Shown here: positions 49,696 to 59,593 of the stretch, in pieces
How positions within the stretch are numbered: the stretch's first letter is position 1
Layout of the letters: each line of letters starts with the position of its first letter
Assembly: GCA_050304615.1 (NCBI GenBank)
Contig: JBNLDW010000009.1
Location: 199,647-263,646 of the forward strand
DNA length: 64,000 nt
Source: CBFDBF01 sp050304615
GTDB lineage: Bacteria > Pseudomonadota > Gammaproteobacteria > Chromatiales > Chromatiaceae
Direction of reading: 5' to 3'
Position numbers and translations under genes: made by a program
The notes under the pieces: model-generated
What the model saw: the letters and a program-made list of their open reading frames with translations, nothing else
The model's database searches: none
Told to the model about the DNA's origin: nothing

Positions 49696-50941
49696 GATTC
49701 GCAACTACACCCTTAATTTTGGCCCGCAGCACCCATCGGCGCATGGCGTACTACGCCTGGTACTTAAGATGGATGGCGAGGTGATCGAAGGTGCTGACCC
49801 ACATATTGGCTTATTGCACCGGGGTACCGAAAAGCTGATAGAGCAGAAACCGTATAACCATGCCATTCCCTATATGGATCGGCTCGACTATGTCTCCATG
49901 ATGTGTAATGAGCACGCCTATGTCGCTGCGGTAGAAAAGCTGCTAGGGGTCGAGGTGCCGGTACGGGCACAGTATATCCGTACCATGTTTGATGAGATTA
50001 CCAGGATCCTAAACCATCTTATGTGGTTAGGAACTCATGCCCTTGATATTGGTGCGATGACCGTGTTTCTCTACGCCTTTCGTGAGCGTGAGGACCTGAT
50101 GGATTGTTATGAGGCGGTATCTGGCGCACGGATGCATGCGGCCTACTATCGGGTAGGCGGTGTCTATCGGGATCTGCCAGATCAGATGCCACAGTTCGAG
50201 TACAACCAATTCCGCAGTAATGCTGAAATCGATCAGAAGAATGAACAGCGCCAAGGCTCTCTGCTCGATTTTATAGAGGACTTTTTAGAACGCTTCCCAC
50301 GGCTGATCGATGAGTATGAGACCCTGCTGACCGATAATCGGATTTGGAAGCAGCGTACCGTTGGTATTGCTGTGGTTTCACCCGAGCGTGCCCTGCAGAT
50401 GGGGTTTACTGGTCCGATGCTTCGTGGCTCTGGCTTCGCCTGGGATCTGCGGAAAAAACAGCCATATGCAGCCTACGACAAGATGGACTTTGACGTCCCT
50501 GTGGGACAGAACGGCGACTGTTATGACCGCTATCTGGTGCGGATGGAAGAGATGCGTCAATCGGTACGGATTATTGCACAGTGCGTAGCGTGGCTACGGG
50601 AGAACAACGGCCCGGTAATAGTAGAAGATCATAAGGTAGCAGCGCCACCTCGGGCTGAGATGAAACGCGATATGGAGGGGTTGATTCACCACTTCAAGTT
50701 GTTCACTGAAGGTTACTGCCCGCCTGAAGGCGAGGTGTACAGTGCAGTTGAGGCCCCGAAGGGAGAGTTTGGCTGTTACCTAATCTCCGATGGCTCCAAC
50801 AAGCCCTACCGGCTGAAGATACGGGCGCCGGGGTTTATCCATATGGCAGCCATGGATGAGATGACTCGAGGACATATGTTGTCAGACGTAACGGCAGTTA
50901 TGGGTACGCTGGATCTGGTGTTTGGGGAGGTCGATCGCTAA
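49688..50941 (+). CDS. nuoD: NADH-quinone oxidoreductase subunit D
   Basis: A 417-residue 49-kDa subunit that shapes the quinone site. The N-terminus YTLNFGPQHPSAHG and ETLEKLIEQKPYNHAIPY-type region are typical (EKLIEQKPYNH visible). The ATG at 49688 gives the usual MSEIRNY start; one at 49679 is possible. It overlaps nuoC and, by one base (TAATG), nuoE. Confidence 0.95.
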   Translation: MSEIRNYTLNFGPQHPSAHGVLRLVLKMDGEVIEGADPHIGLLHRGTEKLIEQKPYNHAIPYMDRLDYVSMMCNEHAYVAAVEKLLGVEVPVRAQYIRTMFDEITRILNHLMWLGTHALDIGAMTVFLYAFREREDLMDCYEAVSGARMHAAYYRVGGVYRDLPDQMPQFEYNQFRSNAEIDQKNEQRQGSLLDFIEDFLERFPRLIDEYETLLTDNRIWKQRTVGIAVVSPERALQMGFTGPMLRGSGFAWDLRKKQPYAAYDKMDFDVPVGQNGDCYDRYLVRMEEMRQSVRIIAQCVAWLRENNGPVIVEDHKVAAPPRAEMKRDMEGLIHHFKLFTEGYCPPEGEVYSAVEAPKGEFGCYLISDGSNKPYRLKIRAPGFIHMAAMDEMTRGHMLSDVTAVMGTLDLVFGEVDR

Positions 50942-51471
50942 TGAGTTTCAAGAGCAAACCAATGACCACTATCACCCCAGTAGCCGACAAGTCGCAGCTA
51001 TTGACCCCCGAGATTCGGGCACATATAGATCGTTGGATCGCTAAATATCCAGAAGGATGGAAGCAGTCGGCGGTGATGGAGGCCCTGCGCGTTGTCCAAG
51101 AGGAGAATGGTGGCTGGCTTACTCCAGAGTTGATGGACCAAGTTGCAGCCTATCTCGATATGCCGTCCATTGCGGTCTATGAGGTGGCTACCTTCTACTC
51201 CATGTATGAACTAAAGCCTGTAGGTAAACACAAGCTCTGTATGTGCACTAACGTATCCTGCATGATCAATGGCGCCGACAAGATTGTGGGTCACCTGGAA
51301 GAGAAATTAGGGGTCAAGCTGGGAGAGACCACCGAAGATGGACGTTACACCCTGAAAGAGGTGGAGTGTCTAGGTGCCTGTGGTGGCGGCCCCTCAATGC
51401 AGATCGATAAGCAGTATCACGAAAATCTGACTCCCGAGCAGATTGACAAGATTCTGGACGAGTTGGAGTAG
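50941..51471 (+). CDS. nuoE: NADH-quinone oxidoreductase subunit E
   Basis: A 176-residue 24-kDa subunit with the 2Fe-2S (N1a) cysteines in CTNVSC and CLGAC. The N-terminal helical part contains VATFYSMYELKPVG. It pairs with NuoF. The start overlaps nuoD by one base. Confidence 0.95.
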   Translation: MSFKSKPMTTITPVADKSQLLTPEIRAHIDRWIAKYPEGWKQSAVMEALRVVQEENGGWLTPELMDQVAAYLDMPSIAVYEVATFYSMYELKPVGKHKLCMCTNVSCMINGADKIVGHLEEKLGVKLGETTEDGRYTLKEVECLGACGGGPSMQIDKQYHENLTPEQIDKILDELE

Positions 51472-51475
51472 TCGC

Positions 51476-52750
51476 ATGGCCGAATCAGTCATTCTTAGAA
51501 ATATTGATCAGGAGCGCTCCTGGGAGATGGAGCAGTATCAGAGCCGTGGTGGTTACGCGATGCTGCGGAAGATCTTTAAGGAAGGGATAACCCCGGGCCA
51601 GATCGTCGACATCGTTAAGGAGTCGGGACTACGAGGACGTGGTGGCGCCGGTTTTCCAACTGGACTCAAGTGGAGCTTTATCGATCGTGAATCGGCAATC
51701 GATAAGTACATCGTTTGCAACTCGGATGAGGGTGAGCCAGGCACATTTAAAGATCGTGACATCCTGCGTTATAACCCCCATCAGGTAGTAGAAGGGATGA
51801 TAATTGCCGGGTACGCTATCGGAGCAACAGCTGGATACAACTATATCCGCGGAGAGTTCTGGGAACCATACGAACGCTTTGAAGCGGCGCTGGAAGATGC
51901 ACGCAAGGCCGGTTTTCTGGGTAAGGATATCCTCGGTTCAGGGTTTGACTACGATATCCACGTCCATCTCGGTGCCGGTGCCTACATCTGTGGTGAGGAG
52001 TCGGCACTACTAGAGTCGATAGAGGGAAAGAAGGGGCAGCCACGATTCAAGCCGCCGTTCCCTGCCCAGGTTGGACTATACGGTTGCCCTACCATTATCA
52101 ATAACACCGAGTCATTTGCTGCCATTCCACCAATCATGGAGAAGGGTGGTGAGTGGTTTAAGAATTTGGGAGTGGAGAATAGCGGTGGTACCAAGCTCTT
52201 TTCTATCTCTGGGAATGTAAACAAGCCAGGTGTGTTTGAGGTGCCGATGGGTACCCCGTTCTCCCATCTGCTGGAGTTGGTGGGTGGGGTAAAGGATGGA
52301 CGCAAGCTTAAGGCGGTGATCCCTGGCGGTTCATCTTCGCCGGTCATCCCCGGTGAGCAGATGATGGGGTTGACCATGGATTATGATGCCATCGCCGGGG
52401 CCGGTTCGATGCTCGGTTCTGGTGCTGTAATTGTGATCGATGATAGTCAATGTATGGTTAAGATCTTGGAGCGCATGTCTTACTTCTATTACGAAGAGTC
52501 ATGCGGCCAGTGTACTCCATGTCGTGAGGGTACCGGCTGGATGTGGCGCATCTTGCGGCGGATCGAAAACGGACATGGACGCCAGGAGGATCTAGATCTC
52601 CTGCTGGATATCGGCAGTAATATTGCGGGACGTACTGTCTGTGCCCTCGGCGATGCTGCTGTGATGCCGGTGCAGGGGATGCTGAAACATTTTCGTGATG
52701 AGTTTCAATACCACATAGATCATAAAAAATGCATGGTCGGGAAAGGTTAG
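51476..52750 (+). CDS. nuoF: NADH-quinone oxidoreductase subunit F
   Basis: A 424-residue NADH-binding flavoprotein. Motifs are RGRGGAGFPTGLKW and CNSDEGEPGTFKDRD for FMN, GAYICGEESALLESIEG for NADH, and ESCGQCTPCREG for cluster N3. The ATG at 51476 is five bases after the nuoE stop. It offers an in-window standard for the shorter NuoF-like protein at 5667. Confidence 0.96.
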   Translation: MAESVILRNIDQERSWEMEQYQSRGGYAMLRKIFKEGITPGQIVDIVKESGLRGRGGAGFPTGLKWSFIDRESAIDKYIVCNSDEGEPGTFKDRDILRYNPHQVVEGMIIAGYAIGATAGYNYIRGEFWEPYERFEAALEDARKAGFLGKDILGSGFDYDIHVHLGAGAYICGEESALLESIEGKKGQPRFKPPFPAQVGLYGCPTIINNTESFAAIPPIMEKGGEWFKNLGVENSGGTKLFSISGNVNKPGVFEVPMGTPFSHLLELVGGVKDGRKLKAVIPGGSSSPVIPGEQMMGLTMDYDAIAGAGSMLGSGAVIVIDDSQCMVKILERMSYFYYEESCGQCTPCREGTGWMWRILRRIENGHGRQEDLDLLLDIGSNIAGRTVCALGDAAVMPVQGMLKHFRDEFQYHIDHKKCMVGKG

Positions 52751-52762
52751 AGAAGGCTACTG

Positions 52763-55072
52763 ATGTCTGAAGAGCAGACTATAACAATTGAGGTAGACGG
52801 CCGGGAGCTGAAAGCGCGGCCTGGTGCCATGCTCATCGAGGTTACCGATGAGGCCGGCATCCTTATCCCTCGTTTTTGCTACCACCAGAAGCTATCTACA
52901 TCGGCTAACTGCCGGATGTGTCTGGTCGAGGTGGAGAAGGTACCCAAGCCGCTGCCTGCCTGTGCCACTCCGGTCAATGATGGCATGAAGGTCTTCACCA
53001 AATCCCCCATGGCACTGGCCGCACAGAAGGGGACGATGGAGTTCCTGCTGATCAACCATCCGCTGGACTGCCCAATCTGTGATCAGGGTGGTGAGTGTGA
53101 ACTGCAGGATGTTGCCATGTCCTGCGGCGATGATACATCCCGTTATATCGAGGCCAAACATGTAGTACCCAAGGTAGATATCGGTCCCCTGATCAATGCC
53201 AATTTCGACCGCTGTATACACTGTACTCGCTGTGTCCGTTTTGGTGCTGAGATAGCAGGTATGCGTGAACTTGGTGCCACCGGTCGGGGAGAACACATGA
53301 CCATCGGTACCTACATAGAGAAGAGTATCGACTCTGAGCTGTCGGGTAATGTGATTGATCTATGTCCGGTTGGCTCTCTGACATCTAGACCATATCGTTA
53401 CCAGGCACGTCCTTGGGAGCTGGTACAGCGTGCAGCTGTTGCCCCACACGACTCGCTCGGTTCCAACCTCAATCTACACCTGCGCAATAGTCAGGTTATG
53501 CGGGTGCATCCGCGGGATAACGAGGAGATCAACGAGTGCTGGATATCAGACCGCGACCGTTTTAGCTATGCCGGACTTTACGCAGAAGACAGGTTGACCC
53601 ACCCGCTGGTAAAAAAGGGCGACAGATTTGTAAAGACCAGTTGGGAGAAGGCGCTGGAGATTACAGCCAAGGGGCTGTCTGCAACAGGGGCTGACACCGG
53701 CGCACTACTATCCCCAACGGCGACTATGGAAGAGCTGTATCTAGCGCAGAAGGTGCTGCGTGGTTTGGGTAGTGACAATATAGATTTTCGTCTGCGCCAG
53801 ACCGATTTCCGTGGTGCCGAGCCGAGCTTCCCCTGGCTGGGGATGGAGATTGCCGCGCTTGAGCAGCTAAGCAGTGCACTGGTGATTGGCTCAAATCCCA
53901 GGAAAGACATACCTATGCTGAACCACCGACTGCGTAAGGCGGCAATGCAGGGTGCAGCAATCAGTTTTATCAACCCCCTATGGCTGGATCTTAACTATCA
54001 GGCTAAGCAACTGAACAGTAGCCCGGCGGCAATGGTCTCTGATCTGGCCGCAGTGGCCAAGGCACTGGGCGCAACAGGTGGCGTTATTGACCAGGTAGAA
54101 GTGACAAAGAACCATCAGGCCATTGCAGCTAGCCTTAAGGGAGATGGCCGGGCGGTAGTCCTGCTCGGCACCATGGCGAGCGCCCATCCTGACTACTCTC
54201 TGTTGCGTGCCCTGGCGGCAACTATTGCGGCAGCAGCGGATGCCAGCATGGGCTATATACCAGAGGCGGCCAACAGCGTCGGCGCGCATCTGCTCGGTGT
54301 TATGCCACAAGCTGGAGGTAAAGATGCTGTCGGCATGTTGGAGAGCCCCTGTAAGGGTTATCTGTTGCTGGGGATAGAGCCTGGGTATGACCTGGGTAAT
54401 CCAGCCAAAGGCAGAGCGGCATTGAGTCAGGCCGATTTTGTAGTGGCGCTTAGCAGTTATCGTAGTGCCGATCTGGAGGCGGTGGCCGATGTGATCCTAC
54501 CGATCGCGGCCTTTGCCGAGACCTCTGGGACCTATGTAAATGCAGCTGCAAGCTGGCAATCATTCAGTGGTGCCACCATGCCATCGGCTGAATCACGCCC
54601 TGCCTGGAAGGTGCTGCGAGTCCTCGGTACCCTGCTTAATCTGAAAGGGTTTGATCAGGATGACTCCTCTGAGGTACTGGCCGAGGTGCGGTCGCTGGTG
54701 GGAGAGCGGAGCCCAGATAATAGTATTGCCATCAAGATTGCTGGAGAGCAACGAACTCCCAAAGGGGTTCTGATGCGTATCGGCGATGTGCCGATCTATG
54801 CACTAGACCCACTGGTACGGCGTGCCCCGGCACTGCAGCAGACAGCAGATGCGGTTTCCGCTGCCATCCGGGTCAATGCGGCAACCGCTGCTGAGGTTGG
54901 CGTCGCAGATGGTGAGTTGGCACTGGTGGTACAGGATGGCAACAGGGCAACCCTGCCAGTGATGATTGATGCCGCAGTCCCCGATGATTGTGTGCGGTTG
55001 TCGGCAGCACTGTCTGGTACCGAGATGCTAGGTAGTCAGTTTGGTGCCATAACCCTGGAAAAGGTTCAATAA
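52763..55072 (+). CDS. nuoG: NADH-quinone oxidoreductase subunit G
   Basis: A 769-residue subunit with 2Fe-2S (CYHQKLSTSANCRMC), His-Cys3 (HPLDCPICDQGGEC) and 4Fe-4S (CIHCTRC) sites, and a molybdopterin-oxidoreductase-like domain. Where E. coli NuoG has the CxxC...C ligands of the off-pathway cluster N7, this protein has APHDSLGSNLNL without cysteine, so N7 is absent, as in many other bacteria. Confidence 0.95.
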   Translation: MSEEQTITIEVDGRELKARPGAMLIEVTDEAGILIPRFCYHQKLSTSANCRMCLVEVEKVPKPLPACATPVNDGMKVFTKSPMALAAQKGTMEFLLINHPLDCPICDQGGECELQDVAMSCGDDTSRYIEAKHVVPKVDIGPLINANFDRCIHCTRCVRFGAEIAGMRELGATGRGEHMTIGTYIEKSIDSELSGNVIDLCPVGSLTSRPYRYQARPWELVQRAAVAPHDSLGSNLNLHLRNSQVMRVHPRDNEEINECWISDRDRFSYAGLYAEDRLTHPLVKKGDRFVKTSWEKALEITAKGLSATGADTGALLSPTATMEELYLAQKVLRGLGSDNIDFRLRQTDFRGAEPSFPWLGMEIAALEQLSSALVIGSNPRKDIPMLNHRLRKAAMQGAAISFINPLWLDLNYQAKQLNSSPAAMVSDLAAVAKALGATGGVIDQVEVTKNHQAIAASLKGDGRAVVLLGTMASAHPDYSLLRALAATIAAAADASMGYIPEAANSVGAHLLGVMPQAGGKDAVGMLESPCKGYLLLGIEPGYDLGNPAKGRAALSQADFVVALSSYRSADLEAVADVILPIAAFAETSGTYVNAAASWQSFSGATMPSAESRPAWKVLRVLGTLLNLKGFDQDDSSEVLAEVRSLVGERSPDNSIAIKIAGEQRTPKGVLMRIGDVPIYALDPLVRRAPALQQTADAVSAAIRVNAATAAEVGVADGELALVVQDGNRATLPVMIDAAVPDDCVRLSAALSGTEMLGSQFGAITLEKVQ

Positions 55073-55076
55073 TCCT

Positions 55077-56153
55077 ATGGAGACATTGATCAACATCTGG
55101 GATTGGATTGTGTGGCTTTGGTTTACGCCAATTGTCACGATCCTGCGCCATATCGTCCTTATCGTGGCACCGCTGATGCTTTGTGTCGCCTACTTTACCT
55201 ATGCCGAACGCAAGATCATCGGCTATATGCAGGTGCGGATTGGCCCCAATCGAGTGGGACCAAAGGGGTGGCTGCAACCGATTGCCGACGCCCTGAAGCT
55301 GATGGTCAAAGAGATCATCATCCCGAGCGGCGCCAACAAGTTTCTATTCCTGCTGGCACCGTTGCTTACTCTGGGACCGGCCCTGGCCGTCTGGGCGGTA
55401 TTCCCCTTCGCTGAGGGGCTGGTGTTGGCGGATATAAATGCCGGTCTACTATATATCCTGGCGCTGGCATCGGTCGGTGTCTATGGGGTACTCATTGCTG
55501 GCTGGGCATCCAACTCCAAGTATGCATTTCTCGGGGCCATGCGAGCTGCTGCGCAGATCGTATCCTACGAGATCGCCATGGGCTTTGCCCTGGTAGGTGT
55601 GTTGGTAGCGGCCGGCAGCCTCAACCTGGGCGACATCGTTAGGGCGCAGGCTGGTGAGTTAGGCCCGTTAAACTGGTTCTTTATACCGTTGTTACCGCTG
55701 TTCGTGATCTATTTTGTTTCCGGTGTGGCTGAGACCAACCGTGCCCCATTTGATGTGGCCGAGGGCGAGTCCGAGATCGTTGCAGGTTTCCACGTGGATT
55801 ACTCCGGCATGGCGTTCGCCGCCTTCTTTTTGGGTGAATACGCCAATATGATTTTGATCTCCGCCCTTAGTGCCTTGATGTTTCTGGGTGGCTGGCTGTC
55901 GCCATTTCCTCCATCCTGTGGGCTGGATGGTATCCCTGTCATTGGGATACTGCTAGGTGACGGTATTCACTGGCTGTTTCTGAAGACCCTGATCTTTGGT
56001 TTCTTGTTTCTCTGGTTTCGTGCCACCTTCCCACGTTATCGCTATGACCAGATTATGCGTCTTGGATGGAAGGTGTTTATCCCCATCACCATTGTCTGGA
56101 TTGTGCTGGTGGGTGCGGCTGTGGTCTATGAAATGCCTTGGTGGTTTGATTGA
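55077..56153 (+). CDS. nuoH: NADH-quinone oxidoreductase subunit H
   Basis: A 358-residue membrane subunit forming part of the quinone tunnel, with about eight helices. It has YAERKIIGYMQVRIGPNRVGP and AETNRAPFDVAEGESEIVAGFHVDY, the two family signatures. It overlaps nuoI by one base. Confidence 0.96.
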   Translation: METLINIWDWIVWLWFTPIVTILRHIVLIVAPLMLCVAYFTYAERKIIGYMQVRIGPNRVGPKGWLQPIADALKLMVKEIIIPSGANKFLFLLAPLLTLGPALAVWAVFPFAEGLVLADINAGLLYILALASVGVYGVLIAGWASNSKYAFLGAMRAAAQIVSYEIAMGFALVGVLVAAGSLNLGDIVRAQAGELGPLNWFFIPLLPLFVIYFVSGVAETNRAPFDVAEGESEIVAGFHVDYSGMAFAAFFLGEYANMILISALSALMFLGGWLSPFPPSCGLDGIPVIGILLGDGIHWLFLKTLIFGFLFLWFRATFPRYRYDQIMRLGWKVFIPITIVWIVLVGAAVVYEMPWWFD

Positions 56154-56641
56154 TGAACGCGCTGCTTAAATACATCAAGAGTCTCTTCCTGCTGGAGTTG
56201 CTGGGTGGCCTGCGGGTGACCGGTCGTTATCTGTTTAAGAAGAAATTCACTATCCAGTATCCAGATGAGCGGGCGCCGATGTCACCTCGTTTTCGCGGGC
56301 TGCACGCTCAGCGCCGTTACCCTAACGGGGAAGAGCGTTGCATCGCCTGTAAGTTGTGTGAGGCGAACTGTCCGGCGCAGGCGATCACTATTGAGGCGGC
56401 GCCGCATGAGGATGGCACTCGGCGTACCACCCGCTATGAGATCGATCTATTTAAGTGCATCTTCTGCGGCTATTGTCAGGAATCATGTCCGGTAGATGCC
56501 ATCGTTGAGACCAGGGTGTATGAGTATCATATGGATGAGCAGGGCGAAAACATTCTCACTAAGAGGGTGCTCTTGGCTGTCGGCGATAAATATGCGGAGC
56601 AGATTGCAAATGATCTTGCAGCGCAGGCCAAATACCGTTGA
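56153..56641 (+). CDS. nuoI: NADH-quinone oxidoreductase subunit I
   Basis: A 162-residue ferredoxin-like subunit with two 4Fe-4S sites: CIACKLCEANCP and CIFCGYCQESCP (N6a and N6b). The ATG at 56153 overlaps the nuoH stop; a TTG one codon earlier is unlikely. Confidence 0.96.
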   Translation: MNALLKYIKSLFLLELLGGLRVTGRYLFKKKFTIQYPDERAPMSPRFRGLHAQRRYPNGEERCIACKLCEANCPAQAITIEAAPHEDGTRRTTRYEIDLFKCIFCGYCQESCPVDAIVETRVYEYHMDEQGENILTKRVLLAVGDKYAEQIANDLAAQAKYR

Positions 56642-56651
56642 GGAGTGACTG

Positions 56652-57272
56652 GTGACATTCGAGCAAATTCTGTTTTATCTGTATGCCGGCATCCTGGTGT
56701 TTGCCGCGACCATGGTGGTCACGCGGCGTAATCCGGTGCATGCGGCGCTGTTTCTGGTGCTCTCTTTTGTCTCCTCTGCCGGTATCTGGATGTTAGCAGA
56801 GGCGGAGTTTTTGGCCATTGCGCTGGTGCTGGTATATGTGGGTGCGGTGATGGTGCTGTTCCTATTTGTGGTGATGATGCTGGATATCGATGCCGCTATC
56901 CTGCGGGCAGGTTTTATTAAGTATGCACCGCTGGGGCTGCTGATTGCTGCGGTCATGGTGGTGGAGATGGTGCTGGTGGTGGGGCCAGCCAATTTTGGTC
57001 TGGAACAGTTTGCCGCACCTGCCAGACATGCTGCCGATTACAGTAATATCGGTGAGTTGGGTGGTGTCCTCTATACAGTCTATATGTATCCATTTGAGAT
57101 TGCCGCAGTGATCCTGCTGGTGGCGATCATTGCCGCCATTGGGTTGACCATGCGCAAGCGTCCTGAGACCAAGTTTCAGAACCCTTCAAAACAGGTAAAA
57201 GTGAAGAAAGGACCGGATCGGATCAAAGTGGTTTCGATGGAAGCCGAGCCAAAGTTGGAGGTGAGGCGATGA
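56652..57272 (+). CDS. nuoJ: NADH-quinone oxidoreductase subunit J
   Basis: A 206-residue membrane subunit with five helices and the conserved VLVYVGAVMVLFLFVVMML. The C-terminal tail is basic. The GTG start at 56652 follows GGAGTG. The stop overlaps nuoK by four bases. Confidence 0.95.
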   Translation: MTFEQILFYLYAGILVFAATMVVTRRNPVHAALFLVLSFVSSAGIWMLAEAEFLAIALVLVYVGAVMVLFLFVVMMLDIDAAILRAGFIKYAPLGLLIAAVMVVEMVLVVGPANFGLEQFAAPARHAADYSNIGELGGVLYTVYMYPFEIAAVILLVAIIAAIGLTMRKRPETKFQNPSKQVKVKKGPDRIKVVSMEAEPKLEVRR

Positions 57273-57574
57273 TCGCGCTATCTGATTATTTGATCCTTGG
57301 CGCGATCCTGTTCTCGCTCAGCATTGCCGGGGTATTCTTGAACCGCAAGAATGTAATCATCCTGCTGATGTGTATCGAGCTGATGCTTTTGGCAGTAAAT
57401 ATTAATTTTATAGCCTTTTCTCATTTTCTGGGAGATTCAGCGGGGCAGGTGTTTGTCTTCTTTATCCTTACCGTGGCGGCTGCAGAGGCGGCTATCGGCC
57501 TGGCGATTCTGATAGTGCTGTTTCGCAACCGGGGTACCATTAATATTGACGAGCTGGATAGGTTGAAGGGATAG
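57269..57574 (+). CDS. nuoK: NADH-quinone oxidoreductase subunit K
   Basis: A 101-residue proton-pumping subunit with three helices and the membrane glutamates in LLMCIELMLLAVNINF and AAAEAAIGLAILIV. It overlaps nuoJ (ATGA) and is two bases from nuoL. Confidence 0.96.
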   Translation: MIALSDYLILGAILFSLSIAGVFLNRKNVIILLMCIELMLLAVNINFIAFSHFLGDSAGQVFVFFILTVAAAEAAIGLAILIVLFRNRGTINIDELDRLKG

Positions 57575-57576
57575 GT

Positions 57577-59583
57577 ATGGAAAAGATCTATCTTCTAATC
57601 GTGTTGTCTCCACTTGTTGGGGCGCTTATTGCTGGCTTTATGGGCGGCAAGATTGGCCGTGCCGGTGCGCATTGGATTGCCAGCGGTAGTGTTGGTCTCT
57701 CCACTCTGCTATCGCTGTTTGTTTTGTATAGTTTTGTTACTGGTGGCCTAGAGCCATTCAACGGCGCGGTTTATACCTGGATGGTGGTCGATGGTATGCG
57801 CATGGAGGTGGGTTTCCTGGTGGATCAACTCACCGCCGTAATGATCTCTGTGGTTACATTCGTATCTTTCTGTGTCCATATCTACACCATCGGATATATG
57901 GCGCATGACGAAGAGAACTGGCCACAGGATAGCCTGGCTGGGCGCAACAGCTATCAGCGTTTCTTCAGCTACATATCGTTGTTCACCTTCTCTATGCTGA
58001 TGTTGGTTATGTCCAACAACTTCCTGCAACTGTTCTTCGGTTGGGAGGCAGTGGGTCTAGTCTCCTATTTGTTGATCGGTTTCTGGTCGGTTCGTCCTAC
58101 CGCCATCTTTGCCAATCTAAAGGCATTCTTGGTGAACCGGGTAGGGGACTTCGGTTTTATCCTTGGTATCGCTGCGGTGGCCATGTATACCAACAGCCTG
58201 GATTATGCTGAGGTGTTTGCGGCTGTCCCGGCTCTGGCCGATACTCAGATTCAGGTCTGGGGCGAAAGCAACTGGTCGCTGATGTCGCTAATCGGCATCC
58301 TGCTGTTTGTTGGGGCTATGGGTAAATCGGCCCAGGTTCCACTGCATGTGTGGTTGCCGGACTCAATGGAGGGCCCGACCCCGATCTCAGCGCTGATCCA
58401 TGCAGCGACCATGGTGACCGCTGGTGTATTTATGGTGGCACGGATGTCACCTATATATGAGCTATCAGAAACAGCACTAAGTTTTATATTGGTGATTGGC
58501 GCCACTACGGCCATGTTTACTGGTCTTATCGGTATCGTGCAGAACGACATCAAGCGGGTCATCGCATACTCAACCCTTTCTCAGCTTGGTTACATGATGG
58601 TGGCCCTGGGTGCATCCGCCTATGCCGCCGGAATCTTCCATCTAATGACCCACGCCTTTTTTAAGGCGCTGCTGTTCCTGGCAGCAGGCTCGGTGATTAT
58701 CGGAATGCACCACGAGCAGGATATCCGCAAGATGGGCGGGATTAAGAAATACATGCCGATCACCTACTGGACGTCCCTGTTAGGGTCTCTGGCATTGATC
58801 GGTTTCCCGGGGTTTGCTGGTTTCTTCTCCAAGGATGCGATCATAGAGGCCGTACATAACTCGACCATAGCCGGTTCCACCTATGCCTATGTAATGGTGG
58901 TTGTGGGTGTGATTGTAACCGCGTTCTACAGCTTCCGTATGTTCTTCCTGGTGTTCCATGGTGAAGGTCCACGCGATGAGCATGCCAAAGAGCATTTGCA
59001 TGAATCACCCAAGGTGGTGTGGATACCGCTGGTGTTGCTGGCTATCCCTTCGGTGGTCATTGGCTGGCCTACTGTTGGACCAATGCTGTTTGGTGACTGG
59101 TTTGCCTCTTCTATCCATGTGCTGCCTCAGCATGATGTCTTGGCGGAGATGGGCAAGGGTTACCACGGCCCATTCGGCTTTCTACTGCATGGCGTCGGCC
59201 TAGTGACTGTGCTGGCGATTGGTGGCGCTGTGGCTGCATGGTACATCTACATGAAACGACCGGAGCTGGTGGATGATATCAAAGAGAAGATGCAGCCTCT
59301 CTACCAGATACTGATGGCGCTTCACAAGGTGCTCGATAAGAAATACTGGTTTGACGAGGTCTACCAGTTCCTGTTTGCCGGTGGTAGCCGTGGTATCGGT
59401 AAGCTGTTGTGGAACTATGGTGATCGCCGTCTGATTGACGAGATTATTATTAATGGCTCCGCCTGGGCTGTGGGTTGGTTCGCCGGGGTGGCACGTACCA
59501 TCCAGAGCGGTTATCTGTTTCACTACGCTATTGCCATGATTCTCGGTCTGCTGATGCTGTTGACCTGGTTTGTGACTGTTTAG
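57577..59583 (+). CDS. nuoL: NADH-quinone oxidoreductase subunit L
   Basis: A 668-residue antiporter-like proton pump with about sixteen helices. Motifs: FFGWEAVGLVSYLLIGFW, GAMGKSAQVPLHVWLPDSMEGPTP and VIAYSTLSQLGYMM. The long C-terminal lateral helix region is present. Confidence 0.96.
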   Translation: MEKIYLLIVLSPLVGALIAGFMGGKIGRAGAHWIASGSVGLSTLLSLFVLYSFVTGGLEPFNGAVYTWMVVDGMRMEVGFLVDQLTAVMISVVTFVSFCVHIYTIGYMAHDEENWPQDSLAGRNSYQRFFSYISLFTFSMLMLVMSNNFLQLFFGWEAVGLVSYLLIGFWSVRPTAIFANLKAFLVNRVGDFGFILGIAAVAMYTNSLDYAEVFAAVPALADTQIQVWGESNWSLMSLIGILLFVGAMGKSAQVPLHVWLPDSMEGPTPISALIHAATMVTAGVFMVARMSPIYELSETALSFILVIGATTAMFTGLIGIVQNDIKRVIAYSTLSQLGYMMVALGASAYAAGIFHLMTHAFFKALLFLAAGSVIIGMHHEQDIRKMGGIKKYMPITYWTSLLGSLALIGFPGFAGFFSKDAIIEAVHNSTIAGSTYAYVMVVVGVIVTAFYSFRMFFLVFHGEGPRDEHAKEHLHESPKVVWIPLVLLAIPSVVIGWPTVGPMLFGDWFASSIHVLPQHDVLAEMGKGYHGPFGFLLHGVGLVTVLAIGGAVAAWYIYMKRPELVDDIKEKMQPLYQILMALHKVLDKKYWFDEVYQFLFAGGSRGIGKLLWNYGDRRLIDEIIINGSAWAVGWFAGVARTIQSGYLFHYAIAMILGLLMLLTWFVTV

Positions 59584-59593
59584 GACGTTCTAT

